Source: Lycorma delicatula (lineage: Eukaryota > Arthropoda > Insecta > Hemiptera > Fulgoridae). From it: a stretch of DNA of 64,000 nt. Shown piece by piece: positions 54,620-64,000 of this stretch. Under the pieces are notes generated by a model. That model was not told the DNA's origin and searched no databases. It saw only the letters and a program-made list of their open reading frames with translations. The position numbers and the translations under genes were made by a program. Numbering within the stretch: position 1 is the first letter of the stretch; each line of letters opens with the position of its first letter. The stretch is from contig NC_134460.1 of assembly GCF_047948215.1 (NCBI RefSeq), positions 15,869,501 to 15,933,500 on the forward strand. Direction: 5' to 3'.

Positions 54620-55060
54620 GAAAAAATATATTATAAATTAGAAGGATCGTTATGCATTCGGGTGAACCTAAAGTACAGCATACTATACTCATATTTATAT
54701 ATATGGGGGGCAAAAATTTTTTTTCATTTTTTCTTAGTTGCGTACTTACTAATGAATATAAAAAACTAAAAGAAACCGTATTAAAAAAAAAATTACTCGG
54801 GTCTCAGGAGGATATCGAATTCCTATTACAATATTATGCCTGGAAAATGAATAGAAAAATTTAAAAAAAAATTATAAATTATCGTGAAAATACAAAAATT
54901 ATTAAAATAAATTTGAACGCCTTTTTTTCTTTTTTTTAATGTTTTTACTTAGTCGCATAAACAATAGCAGTCATCATTAGCAACTAAAATAACACAACAT
55001 GATCATAAATTAAAAAAATAAAGAATAAATAAAGACAAGAAATAACAAATACAAATTAAA
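54620..55060. other. No recognisable gene
   Basis: AT-rich spacer. A 70-codon frame at 54652-54864 contains no motif that I recognise. Confidence 0.45.
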
Positions 55061-55064
55061 TTAC

Positions 55065-55380
55065 ATAAATCAGACAAAAACCACTAAATTGCACTCTTCA
55101 TTCCACTGTAGGAGAGGAACCGCAATAGACGTTTTATACCTTCTTTCCGGTTTAGTAGAACCGAGGTCTAAGTTTTGTCGGACGGTTCCAAAGATTGGGC
55201 AATCAAAAAGCAGGTGGTGCACGGACCATTTGACCTCGCACGCCTCGCACATCTGCTGAGGAGAGCTAAATGGATGAGCGTGGGTAAGCCTGGTGCGTCC
55301 GATCCTTAGCCAAATTAAGATAACTTAGTCTCTTCCGTTGCTCGGGAATAAGGTTTCTCGGACGCATTTGAACATCTTAT
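55065..55380 (-). pseudogene. Jockey/I-like LINE C-terminal knuckle fragment
   Basis: The minus strand reads LRLGRTRLTHAHPF (with a stop in front of SSPQQ), then MCEACEVKWSVHHLLFDCPI (CxxC...HH...C knuckle) and FGTVRQNLDLG. This is the end of an RNase H-bearing LINE protein: 'THLTH-----PP-C--C---TV-HIL-ECP'. The catalytic RNase H part is not present. The family seems distinct from the copies at 33801 and 48850. Confidence 0.7.
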
Positions 55381-55399
55381 AATAAAAAATTGAAAATAA

Positions 55400-55930
55400 T
55401 ATGAATATTTCAAAATAAATATATTTAAACCGAATCTCTTTTTTGTATTAAAGGATTTATTTTTGTAATTTATACTGTAAAAATTAAAAGTTAAAACTAC
55501 ATGTTACGAGTTAAATTAATCAATTTTGTATTAACTCGTGCAAGCCCTCACTCACCAGTAAATACCGTAATTTAAATTATGGAACGGAAAAATTAGATTA
55601 CAAAACTTGACCGAAAAGCACTTAAAAAACAGCGCTTTTATTCGATGTATTATTTATACAGCGATCAAAACAAGACAACAATGATTTGATCAGAATATCC
55701 AGCTTACATTTAACACGTCTCCATTTTAAATTTCATTATAAGGAAATAATTTTACTCCGTCGGTGGTAAATTATAGCATCACATTCATCTTAGATTTTCA
55801 TAATCATCGTTTTAAATTAATTTTTTTTTCATCTTTTTTCCACGATTAAAAATGTACCGGAATTTGTTTGATTCGTGTTTTCTATTTTAAGAAAATAATA
55901 GGTTTTTTTCTTTTTCTAAGATTATAATGT
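55400..55930. other. No recognisable gene
   Basis: AT-rich spacer without supported features. Confidence 0.5.
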
Positions 55931-55935
55931 ACTCG

Positions 55936-57531
55936 TATATTATTATTATTATTATGCTTTTACGGCCAACATGGGACCACGTAAGTCAATTTTAGTTGGA
56001 TCTTTTCTGAGAAAAGCGTGTTATTTTACTCTTTCGAGCTGCCCAGTATTTCTTCATCCGTTCAGATCTTTCTTTCTTTTCTTCATCCGTAAACACCCTC
56101 TTCGTTGTATTTTGTCGTTTGTCTGTCTTTTGTTTAAATCTAATGCTTTTATCTTTTAGCTTTGTAATTTTTCCAGTTTTATTCTGTAGGTCGGTCAGGG
56201 AAATTCCCAATTCTTTCATATCTTCTCTAATTTCTTTGATCCATCCTACTTCTAGCTTTTGGAACCAGAGCTTTTCAATGATATTTCTTGACGGTCTTGT
56301 TTGCGGTGTCCTTATGAGATGACCGAAGAAAGAGATTCTTTTTTTCCGCATAGTATCAGTAACAGGCTCTATTTCTCGATACACCACCTCATTTGGCACA
56401 ATCCACCATCGGCCTTCTTTTTGGTGTTTTTTATTGATACACGTTCTCACAATTCTTCTCTCTATTTTCAAAATTTTTTCAATTCGGTTTTTCTGAGTGA
56501 TTTTGAAAAGGGTCTCGCTTCCGTAGGTGACTTCTGGCTGTACTACAGTTTTATAATGTTTAAGTTTTGTTTTAGCAGAAAGGCATTTTTTGTTATATGT
56601 TGACCAAGTAAATTTTTGGGATTTAATCATTTTATTTGTCCTGTTTTGCCATGTCACTTTTTCATTTAAATTATAAGTTATTATTTCCCCTAGATATTTA
56701 AATTGTTTTACTATTTTAATTTTCTGATTGTTTACCGTAATGCGCTCTATTACCAGAGGATCTATGGCCATTAGTTCAGTTTTTTCGAAAGAGATATGAA
56801 GCCCTATCTTTTGTGCTAGGTTTTGAAGGCTCATGATTTGTGTTTTGGCTTCTTGAATATTATTTGCTAAAAGAGCGAGGTCATCTGCAAATCCTAGGCG
56901 ATTTAGTGTGATGGAGTTTTTCTTAGTAACCATTTTTATATTTTTGGGATTTATTTCATACCATTTTCTCATGACAAATTCGAGGGCGCAGTTAAAAAGG
57001 AGTGGTGAGAGGCCGTCTCCTTGCCTCAATCCAGTTTTTATGTAGAAGGGTTGAGAGAGTTCACCTCTGAATTTCACTCTGGACTGGGTATCGGTTAAAG
57101 TTAATTTTATCATGTTTACGAGTTTAGGGTGAAGGCCCAGGTTTCTCAGAATATTCAGCATGGATGGTCGGTGTATACAATCATAGGCCTTTTTAAAGTC
57201 GACGAAGGTGATTATTAGTTGTTTTTTCCGTCTTTTATATAAGTCCATCATAAGTTTTAAGGATATTATTTGCTCCGGGCAACCTCTCCATGGCCTAAAT
57301 CCCCCTTGGTATTCCCCAAGTTCCAGTTCAAGTTAGTCTTTGCATCGGTTGTATATGATTCTCGACAGGATTTTGTATGTGCAATCCAGGAGAGATATGC
57401 CTCTGTAGTTTTCAGGATTAGTTTTATCCCCTTTTTTATGTAATGGATGGATGAGGGCTGTGGTCCAGTGTTCTGGAAGTTTTTCTTCGTTCCATATTTT
57501 CACAAGGCATACATGTAGGGAAGTTGTACTC

Positions 57532-57533
<2 letters not shown>
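55936..57533 (-). mobile_element. Third LINE family, 5'-truncated, with (ATA)n 3' tail
   Basis: Minus-strand LINE remnant. It ends in a short TAA/ATA microsatellite at 55936-55957 instead of poly(A), as is common for RTE-like elements. The 5' side stops at a (TA)n tract at 57533-57571. One stop at about 57330 separates the upstream segment (GIYLLDCTYKILSRIIYNRC) from the long open frame. Confidence 0.8.
55992..57251 (-). pseudogene. Reverse transcriptase of the third LINE family, 419 codons open
   Basis: The longest open frame in the window. RT motifs: FVDFKKAYDCIHRPSML (palm A, DFKKAYD), RQGDGLSPLLFNCALEFV (palm B), LGFADDLALLANN (palm C, catalytic FADD), ISFEKTELM, FKYLGEIITYNL (palm D/E). 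The C-terminal domain has YGSETLFKI, KIERRIVRTCINKKHQKEGRW, RKKRISFFGHLIRTP and a Lys/Arg-rich end with ERMKKYWAARK. The frame also continues upstream of the first Met (GFRPWRGCPEQIISLK, 57300-57252), so the Met is internal. The endonuclease is missing. The intact frame suggests a fairly recent insertion. It shares layout but little sequence with RTE-1. Confidence 0.85.

Positions 57534-57571
<38 letters not shown>
57533..57571. repeat. (TA)n microsatellite at the LINE border
   Basis: About 39 bp of TA repeats that begin exactly where the LINE sequence ends. Confidence 0.95.
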
Positions 57572-57575
<4 letters not shown>

Positions 57576-57579
57576 TTGC

Positions 57580-59400
57580 TCGTAAACAACTGGAAGTCGT
57601 TGAGAAACGCTTGTCTTTTGTCTTTGCGCTTTATTCGGTTAGGATATTTCTTGAAAGTACGTAATTTTTTGAAGTAACGATAAAATCATTTCCTTTTTTT
57701 ATAATTCAGGTCTCCCTTTTTCTTTTACATTTGCATCGTTTATTTTCTATTTCAGGAGATTTTGTTCCAAACCGTAAAAAAATTCCAGTATTCGACAATA
57801 AAAGTCGTTAACCTTACACCGGTTTAAATATTAGCTTTCGTAAATATAACAGGTTTTTTCTCGTAGCCCGTTTACCGGCTTTTTTAGCATCTTTTATTAC
57901 GACATGCTACCTTTCATCGACGTATTTTATTACTCTCCACCAATTTCCGAGCTCGGAGCAACGATGATTATTTACCGATGTAAAAACATTTACTCCGAGC
58001 TTTTTAAAAATGAACATAAAGTTGAGAAAGAGCCGCGGTTAAAGATACTGAAAATATTAAAATTATATTTAAAATTTATAATTATTAATTAAAAAGAGTA
58101 TCATCCTTCGTAAATTTGAGTTTACGATATTTGTATAACAATAATGACTTAGTATATTATGTTAATGACTTAACATGAAATGTTCTGGATTCTCCGAACA
58201 TTTTTGGACTCGTACTTACAATTTTATGCGACACGACGGGAAGGATTTGTTTGACATAGGAAAATATTAGCTTTAAATTTATATTTCATAAAGTTAATTT
58301 TGTTTTTATTTATGTACAATTTCATTCATTTTAGTAGCGTCTAATCGTAATTTAAACTTTAAAAGTAGTAGCCGGTAACGAGATAGATCCTATTTAATTT
58401 TTTGATTCCCGTTTTTTTATGATTATTTTTATTAAATATCATCGGCCCTAAGATTTTTCTAATTTTGTAGTTAATTATTTCATCCCTATTTTTACTAAAC
58501 CATATTATATACAAACAATATTATTTTAAATTATTAAATTTATAATTATTTTATTAGATAAAATAATAATGAGATTCAAATAATTTTGATTTTCTGACGA
58601 CACTGACGAAAGTGTAGCCTTTTGTCAGTCTTCAATTATTTTATATTTAAAATTCTTTAACTGTAAAAAAAAATATTACGAATATATATCTCGTACTTTG
58701 AAGGAACTTTGACGAAGGTATATTGCGGTGTAGTATAAATTTATTTAAAATGCCGTGAAATAATTTCAAAAAGGTATATTACGTTAATAGAAAATAAAAG
58801 TAAAAGACGTACCACAAAAATTTACTTAAAACGTTTCGCTCGTCGATTTGATCGGAAAGTTTTTTTTGTAAACTTAAATTAAGAAATTTTAAACTGTACT
58901 TAAAAATCTCTAATATTAAAATTATTAAGTAGCGGTTACTTATATAAATAATAATGAGGTGATTATTTTTAAAAGACAACCGTAAAAAGGAAAGAAAGTT
59001 ATTTTCATACCTTCATTAAGAATAAAAATGTATTTATAAAAAGAGAGAAGCTTAAAAGAAATCTCGGGAAATGAGTGTTTACAAAAGATTTTCTTGCGTC
59101 GTTCTTTAAAGAGTGAATAAAACTTTTGTATTGTTATTCTAAAATTTAGCGGCTTCATTAATAAATAAAACAGGAAAATATAAATTAAAAAATGCTACTA
59201 TTTTATAATTAATTAAAATATATATAATATATAATTAAAAACAATAAAATGTAAAAACCCGCATCGATAAAACAAGGGTATTATTAAATTTCTTCATTCT
59301 ACCATTAAATTGTTTATCTAAATAAAACTAATATTTTTATTATTATTACTATTATTATTTCCCGCCTACCCTGATCAAGTTATACAATAACTTGCACAGC
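57580..59400. other. No recognisable gene
   Basis: AT-rich spacer without supported features. The short frames near 57904 and 58779-59158 show no motif. Confidence 0.5.
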
Positions 59401-59408
59401 TTTTTACT

Positions 59409-60507
59409 TTTTTTTTTTTGTCTTCAGTCATTTGACTGGTTTGATGCAGCTCTCCAAGATTCCCTATCTAGTGCTAGTCGTTTCATTTCAGTATACCCTC
59501 TACATCCTACATCCCTAACAATTTGTTTTACATATTCCAAACGTGGCCTGCCTACACAATTTTTCCCTTCTACCTGTCCTTCCAAAATTAAAGCGACTAT
59601 TCCAGGATGCCTTAGTATGTGGCCTATAAGTCTGTCTCTTCTTTTAACTATATTTTTCCAAATGCTTCTTTCTTCATCTATTTGCCGCAATACCTCCTCA
59701 TTTGTCACTTTATCCACCCATCTGATTTTTAACATTCTCCTATAGCACCACATTTCAAAAACTTCTAACCTTTTCTTCTCAGATACTCCGATCGTCCAAG
59801 TTTCACTTCCATATAAAGCGACACTCCAAACATACACTTTCAAAATCTTTTCCAGACATTTAAATTAATTTTTGATGTAAACAACTTATATTTCTTACTG
59901 AAGGCTCGTTTAGCTTGTGCTATTCGGCATTTTATATCGCTCCTGCTTCGTCCATCTTTAGTAATTCTACTTCCCAAATAACAAAATTCTTCTACCTCCA
60001 TAATCTTTTCTCCTCCTATTTTCACATTCAGGGGTCCATCTTTGTTATTTCTACTACATTTCATTACTTTTGTTTTGTTCTTGTTTATTTTCATGCGATA
60101 GTTCTTGCGTAGGACTTCATCTATGCGTTTCATTGTTTCTTCTAAATCCTTTTTATTCTCGGCTAGAATTACTATATCGTCAGCAAATCGTAGCATCTTT
60201 ATCTTTTCACCTTGTACTGTTACTCCGAATCTAAATTGTTCTTTAACATCATTAACTGCTAGTTCCATGTAAAGATTAAAAAGTAACGGAGATAGAGAAC
60301 ATCCTTGTCGGACTCCCTTTCTTATTATGGCTTCTTTCTTATGTTCTTCAATTGCTACTGTTGCTGTTTGGTTCCTGTACATGTTAGCAATTGTTCTTCT
60401 ATCTCTGTATTTGAACCGTAATTTTTTTAAAATGCTGAACATTTTATTCCAGTCTACGTTATCGAATGCCTTTTCTAGGTCTATAAACGCCAAGTATGTT
60501 GGTTTGT
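59409..60507 (-). mobile_element. RTE-1 copy I, 5'-truncated
   Basis: Minus-strand copy with poly(A) beginning at 59409. The 5' break is within the segment encoding RLKKNKPTY. A probable 8-bp TSD, TTTTTACT, is at 59401-59408 and 60508-60515. The RT frame 60547-59840 starts in flanking DNA and is open through palm A (FDNVDW), palm B (RQGCSLSPLLFN) and FADDIVILAE. A one-base deletion at about 59844 (CAAAATC for CAAAAATC) shifts the C-terminal 139 codons into another frame (59843-59424). Confidence 0.9.
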
Positions 60508-60515
60508 TTTTTACT

Positions 60516-60975
60516 GGAAACAAAAAATAAAAAATTTCAAAAAACATTTCTGCATTTAAGATCCGGGGTTTTCGATTTTAAATAAACGTGCACATATTTA
60601 ATAATCCTACTTATGATGTATAAAATAAAATAAAAATTATATTAAAACCGAGGGGAGATAGATAGAAAAAAAACAAACACATATTTCAATCTTAAAATGC
60701 GGGGGTTAATTTTACAATTTCTATTATTATTTATATATGACATTCAGGTAACGAATTTGCCAAAGTAATTTTTTTTCTAAAGCGCCTCTTAAGAGAATCG
60801 AAATTGTTTTCTTCTGAGATAATCCCTCACCCCGTGGACAAATTTTGAAAAAAAATTAATATGATCAAGACACATATAGAAATATTTGAGCCAACTATGA
60901 AGAAAATCTCTTGCGTTAATCCTGTGGTATAAGGCCAAAAGTACTGCGACACATACTTACATGCATACCCGCATA
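60516..60975. repeat. Dispersed AT-rich repeat, copy 2 (pairs with 21230-21830)
   Basis: Homologous to the repeat described at 21230-21830 and in the same orientation relative to the neighbouring RTE-1 copy. It starts immediately at the 5' break of copy I. Confidence 0.6.
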
Positions 60976-61309
60976 GATATGTATGTATGTGTTTTTTGGT
61001 CTAGGTGAACCAGTCGGACTCTATAATGTAAAGGTTTGAAAAAACCCGATACCCGATTTTTGACATTTTATTTGTTTTTAATATCGTTCTTTCAACTTTA
61101 ATATACGTAGCTATTCTAATTATATTTGCCGGGGAAGTAAATATTAGTCTACACTTTTAATATTCTCTGAGATGTATGAAGGCTCACCTCATTGAAAATT
61201 TTTGTAAGTGGAATATGATGATTACGGACACAAATAAAAAGGTTGCAGATGGAAATAAGTGCGTGCCACTACGTTGGTTTTGAAAACCAAAACACGAAAA
61301 TTAAAATAT

Positions 61310-61770
61310 ATAAAAATTATGATGAGAACCGTAGTAATTTACGGATCAGAACCGTGGACATTTAGAGCGATCGACGAGCATTATTCGTGAAGGTAGGAGA
61401 GAAAGGTTTTTAAGGAAATATACGATCCCCAGTAAAAGAGGGAAACGAATGGAAGACCGTACATAATGTAGAGTCGGAGCAATCGTCTGGAAAAAACTCG
61501 ATATCGTCTCGAGGATGAATCAAGAGAGAATTAGGCGGATTGCAAACGTTCAAAGAATTTCAGATGATAGAGCAGTTAGGTATTTGGTGGGAAAAAGAGA
61601 TGGAAGAAGGAGAGAAACCCCGTGAAAGAGACGATCGGAAGATGATTTGAGGTTGATGGCAGCGAGGAGATGAAGGAGGATGCTGGTGTTTGAAAGACTG
61701 GAAAAATCTAGTGCGAAAGGCCAGAAATATGTAGAGCCGACAGGTAAGAGATAAGAAAAAAATCACTCCT
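61310..61770 (+). pseudogene. Fourth LINE-like fragment, C-terminal domain
   Basis: The plus strand has LMRTVVIYGSEPWTFRAIDE (the 'YG-E-WT' block after the RT), KVFKEIYDP, a degraded RRI--VQRISD segment, then RPRERDDR-like sequence and DWKNLVRKARNM near the end. These follow the order of the C-terminal region in RTE/CR1-like proteins. Stops are frequent. The RT core is absent and the ends are not defined. Confidence 0.55.
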
Positions 61771-61779
61771 GTGAAATAA

Positions 61780-62642
61780 AAGGAAATTGCAATTTCCTTC
61801 CATGTTATGCGATAACTTATTTATATTTATTTGTTATTCCTATTGTAGATTATTGATTTTGCTCATAAATATTACTTTCGATCATTCAGGACTCAAAATT
61901 TATACCATTTTTTTTTTTTCAGCTTTTTTTCGTTAAAACTCGTAAATTTATTAATTTAATTTACATAAGTTAAATTCTAACAGTTTCTCTGTAATAGATT
62001 TGAAAATTATTGAGCTTAATTTTTCGACCTTGACTTTTACTTAAGTAATAAAATAAGGATTTTATTAATATCTGTAAATAAAAAATAACCGTTTGTTTTT
62101 TTTTAGTTCTAAAATGATTCAACTCCATGCTGGAGAATTCAGCCTTCTTTTTTACCCGATTAAATTTTTTTTTAAAACCGGCAAAGTTTTGGGTGACTTT
62201 CGGGCTTTGCCGATCACAAATTTCTAATACTCCGTAATGTTTTTAAATATTAATGATCGGAGATTCGATGGAACCGTCCGGGAATGTTTCTTTTCCTCGG
62301 CTTTACAATAAACCCCAAATAATTGTTTCAGGTACATAATCAAGCGATACCGGATCTCCTCGTACCTTTTAATCAAAGAAATTAAGAGATTTCGACTGTA
62401 CGTTGAACGCCTTCTGCATCTATGTTCTCCTGACCGTTAGACCGTACCTCCTAGAGACCGCTAGATTGTACGTCAACTCTCAATTCCTTCACCAGCGTTC
62501 TTCTAGATTTTCCTCTCCGTCATCTTTGGAATGCGTTATAACACCGCATTTTCTATAGCCGATACTTTTCAATCAAATTTCCTAAGTATATGACCGTATC
62601 AAAGCACCCGTTTCGATTCACCGGTCTCGATTATGTCAATAT
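61780..62642. other. No recognisable gene
   Basis: AT-rich spacer. A patch at 62410-62470 repeats GACCGTTAGACCGTAC-like strings, without clear meaning. Confidence 0.45.
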
Positions 62643-63508
62643 ATTTATTTCAGAATCTTTACATGGAACTAGCAGTTAATGATGTTAAAGAACAATTTAG
62701 ATTCGGAGTAACAGTACAAGGTGAAAAGATAAAGATGCTACGATTTGCTGATGATACAGTAATTCTAGCCGAGAGTAAAAAGGATTTAGAAGAAACAATG
62801 AACGGCATAGATGAAGTCCTACGCAAGAACTATCGCGTGAAAATAAACAAGAACAAAACAAAAGTAATGAAATGTAGTAGAAATAACAAAGATGGACCGC
62901 TGAATGTGAAAATAGGAGGAGAAAAGATTATGGAGGTAGAAGAATTTTGTTATTTGGGAAGTAAAATTACTAAAGATGGAGGAAGCAGGAGCGATATAAA
63001 ATGCCGAATAGCACAAGCTAAACGAGCCTTCAGTAAGAAATATAATTTGTTTACATCAAAAATTAATTTAAATGTCAGGAAAAGATTTTTGAAAGTGTAT
63101 GTTTGGAGTGTCGCTTTATATGGAAGTGAAACTTGGACGATCGGAATATCTGAGAAGAAAAGATTAGAAGCTTTTGAAATGCGGTGCTATAGGAGAATGT
63201 TAAAAACCAGATGGGTGGATAAAGTGACAAATGAAGAGGTATTGCGGCAAATAGATGAAGAAAGTAGCATTTGGAAAAATATAGTTAAAAGAAGAGACAG
63301 ACTTATAGGCCACATACTAAGGCATCCTGGAATAGTCGCTTTAATATTGGAAGGACAGGTAGAAGGGAAAAATTGTGTAGGCAGGCCACGTTTGGAGTAT
63401 GTAAAACAAATTGTTGGGGATGTAGGATGTAGAGGGTATACTGAAATGAAACGACTAGCACTAGATAGGGAATCTTGGAGAGCTGCATCAAACCAGTCAA
63501 ATGACTGA
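62633..63508 (+). pseudogene. RTE-1 copy J RT C-terminal part, fused to flanking codons
   Basis: The frame begins with a flanking ATG (MSIYLFQ) and enters the LINE at NLYMELAVNDVKEQF. FADDTVILAE keeps the catalytic Asp pair (Ile to Thr after it). YLGSKITKDG, VYVWSVALYGSETWT, RLIGHILRHPG and DRESWRAASNQSND follow, then TGA. It lacks palm A and the endonuclease and cannot be active. The fused N terminus is a by-product of insertion. Confidence 0.85.
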
Positions 63509-63524
63509 AGACAAAAAAAAAAAA
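62654..63524 (+). mobile_element. RTE-1 copy J, 5'-truncated, with perfect 11-bp TSD
   Basis: Plus-strand copy from within NLYMELAV to the poly(A) at 63512-63524. The TSD ATTTATTTCAG lies at 62643-62653 and 63525-63535, giving exact ends (871 bp). It is among the least damaged copies: no stop in 285 codons. Confidence 0.95.
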
Positions 63525-63535
63525 ATTTATTTCAG

Positions 63536-64000
63536 TTCTTCTAATCTCCTCGTTCCGATGTTTGTCAACAGGCATCTGCCCCTCCAAAGATTAATTACGC
63601 TTGTTTTTGTTTCGATAGTTTTAATATAGTCTCAAAAATTTTTTTTTTTTTCATTTAATAAAATTTATAGCTGTAATTAGTGAATATTAAAATCAATTAA
63701 TTAGATGACAGTTAAAAGTGACGCGTTTCATAATATTAAATTTGTTTAGATTTGCTTTTATAAAGTAAAAAGATATTAATATAACAATGAAATTTAATAC
63801 GATAAAATTTAAACAAGTAATATAGCAGTATAAAGGATGGACGGGAGTATATGTGGATAACGACAAGCCTCACCGTGTTCGTTGGTGAAGGGTATTACAG
63901 TTTACATTTATCCTTTCCGCTGACAACGTCAACTAATTTCCGTAAAATCTCTTCCAGGAAATTTTAGCTACTAATAAAATATTTAGTAACACTTTTACAA
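63536..64000. other. No recognisable gene
   Basis: AT-rich end of the window. Nothing coding, structural or repeated is recognised. Confidence 0.5.

Noticed and set aside
62640..62656. TATTTATTTCAG before copy J looks like a 3' splice site feeding the LINE frame
   Set aside because: The same string forms the TSD and recurs after the poly(A). The resemblance to an acceptor is coincidental.

Overview
This window is AT-rich, gene-poor eukaryotic chromosomal DNA, best read as an insect genome and probably a hemipteran-like one. The host call is inference: it rests on the kinds of mobile elements present, not on a diagnostic host gene. I found no intact host gene, rRNA, functional tRNA gene, operon or CRISPR array. 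What can be recognised is mobile-element and old viral sequence in many states of decay.

The dominant element is one RTE-clade (BovB-like) LINE family, here called RTE-1, with ten copies: A 4537-5759(-), B 9367-13128(+), C 15505-16223(-), D 19808-21187(-), E 25801-26613(-), F 26614-27599(+), G 36909-37201(+), H 39232-41356(-), I 59409-60507(-) and J 62654-63524(+). Copies share a 3' end in which the TGA stop lies only 4 nt before the poly(A), preceded by a small palindrome. Most are 5'-truncated and several have visible target-site duplications (TSDs). B is nearly full length but old. C keeps both ends and lacks the middle. E and F lie head to head.

Other retroelements are a tRNA-derived SINE (about 299 bp; copies at 2976, 10681-11179, 17229, 22322 and 47519-48495), Jockey-like and I-like RT/RNase H fragments (3480, 17440, 33801, 48850, 55065), two R1-like 3' parts (47572, 51580) and three further LINE pieces (22375, 55936, 61310). 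DNA elements are a decayed Helitron with both ends readable (31202-32675), a TIR element (14736-15071) and a foldback element (54289-54606).

On the minus strand at 41531-45440 lies a decayed Polinton/adintovirus-like block: a DUF8207-like protein, a fibre-like fragment, a phospholipase A2-like protein, an adenain-like protease and an intronless matrix metalloproteinase with a hemopexin-like tail. A PolB N-terminal fragment and an unrecognised open block at 27893-29560 may belong to the same or a sister element. All of these carry frameshifts or stops.

The least expected pattern is a scatter of short, nearly perfect inverted duplications with 2-12 nt loops, some inside pseudogenes, as if local fold-back copying recurs in this genome. 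A GC-rich island at 23880-24195 contains two mutually exclusive hairpins. Stretches not listed below as genes or elements are AT-rich sequence in which I recognise nothing.
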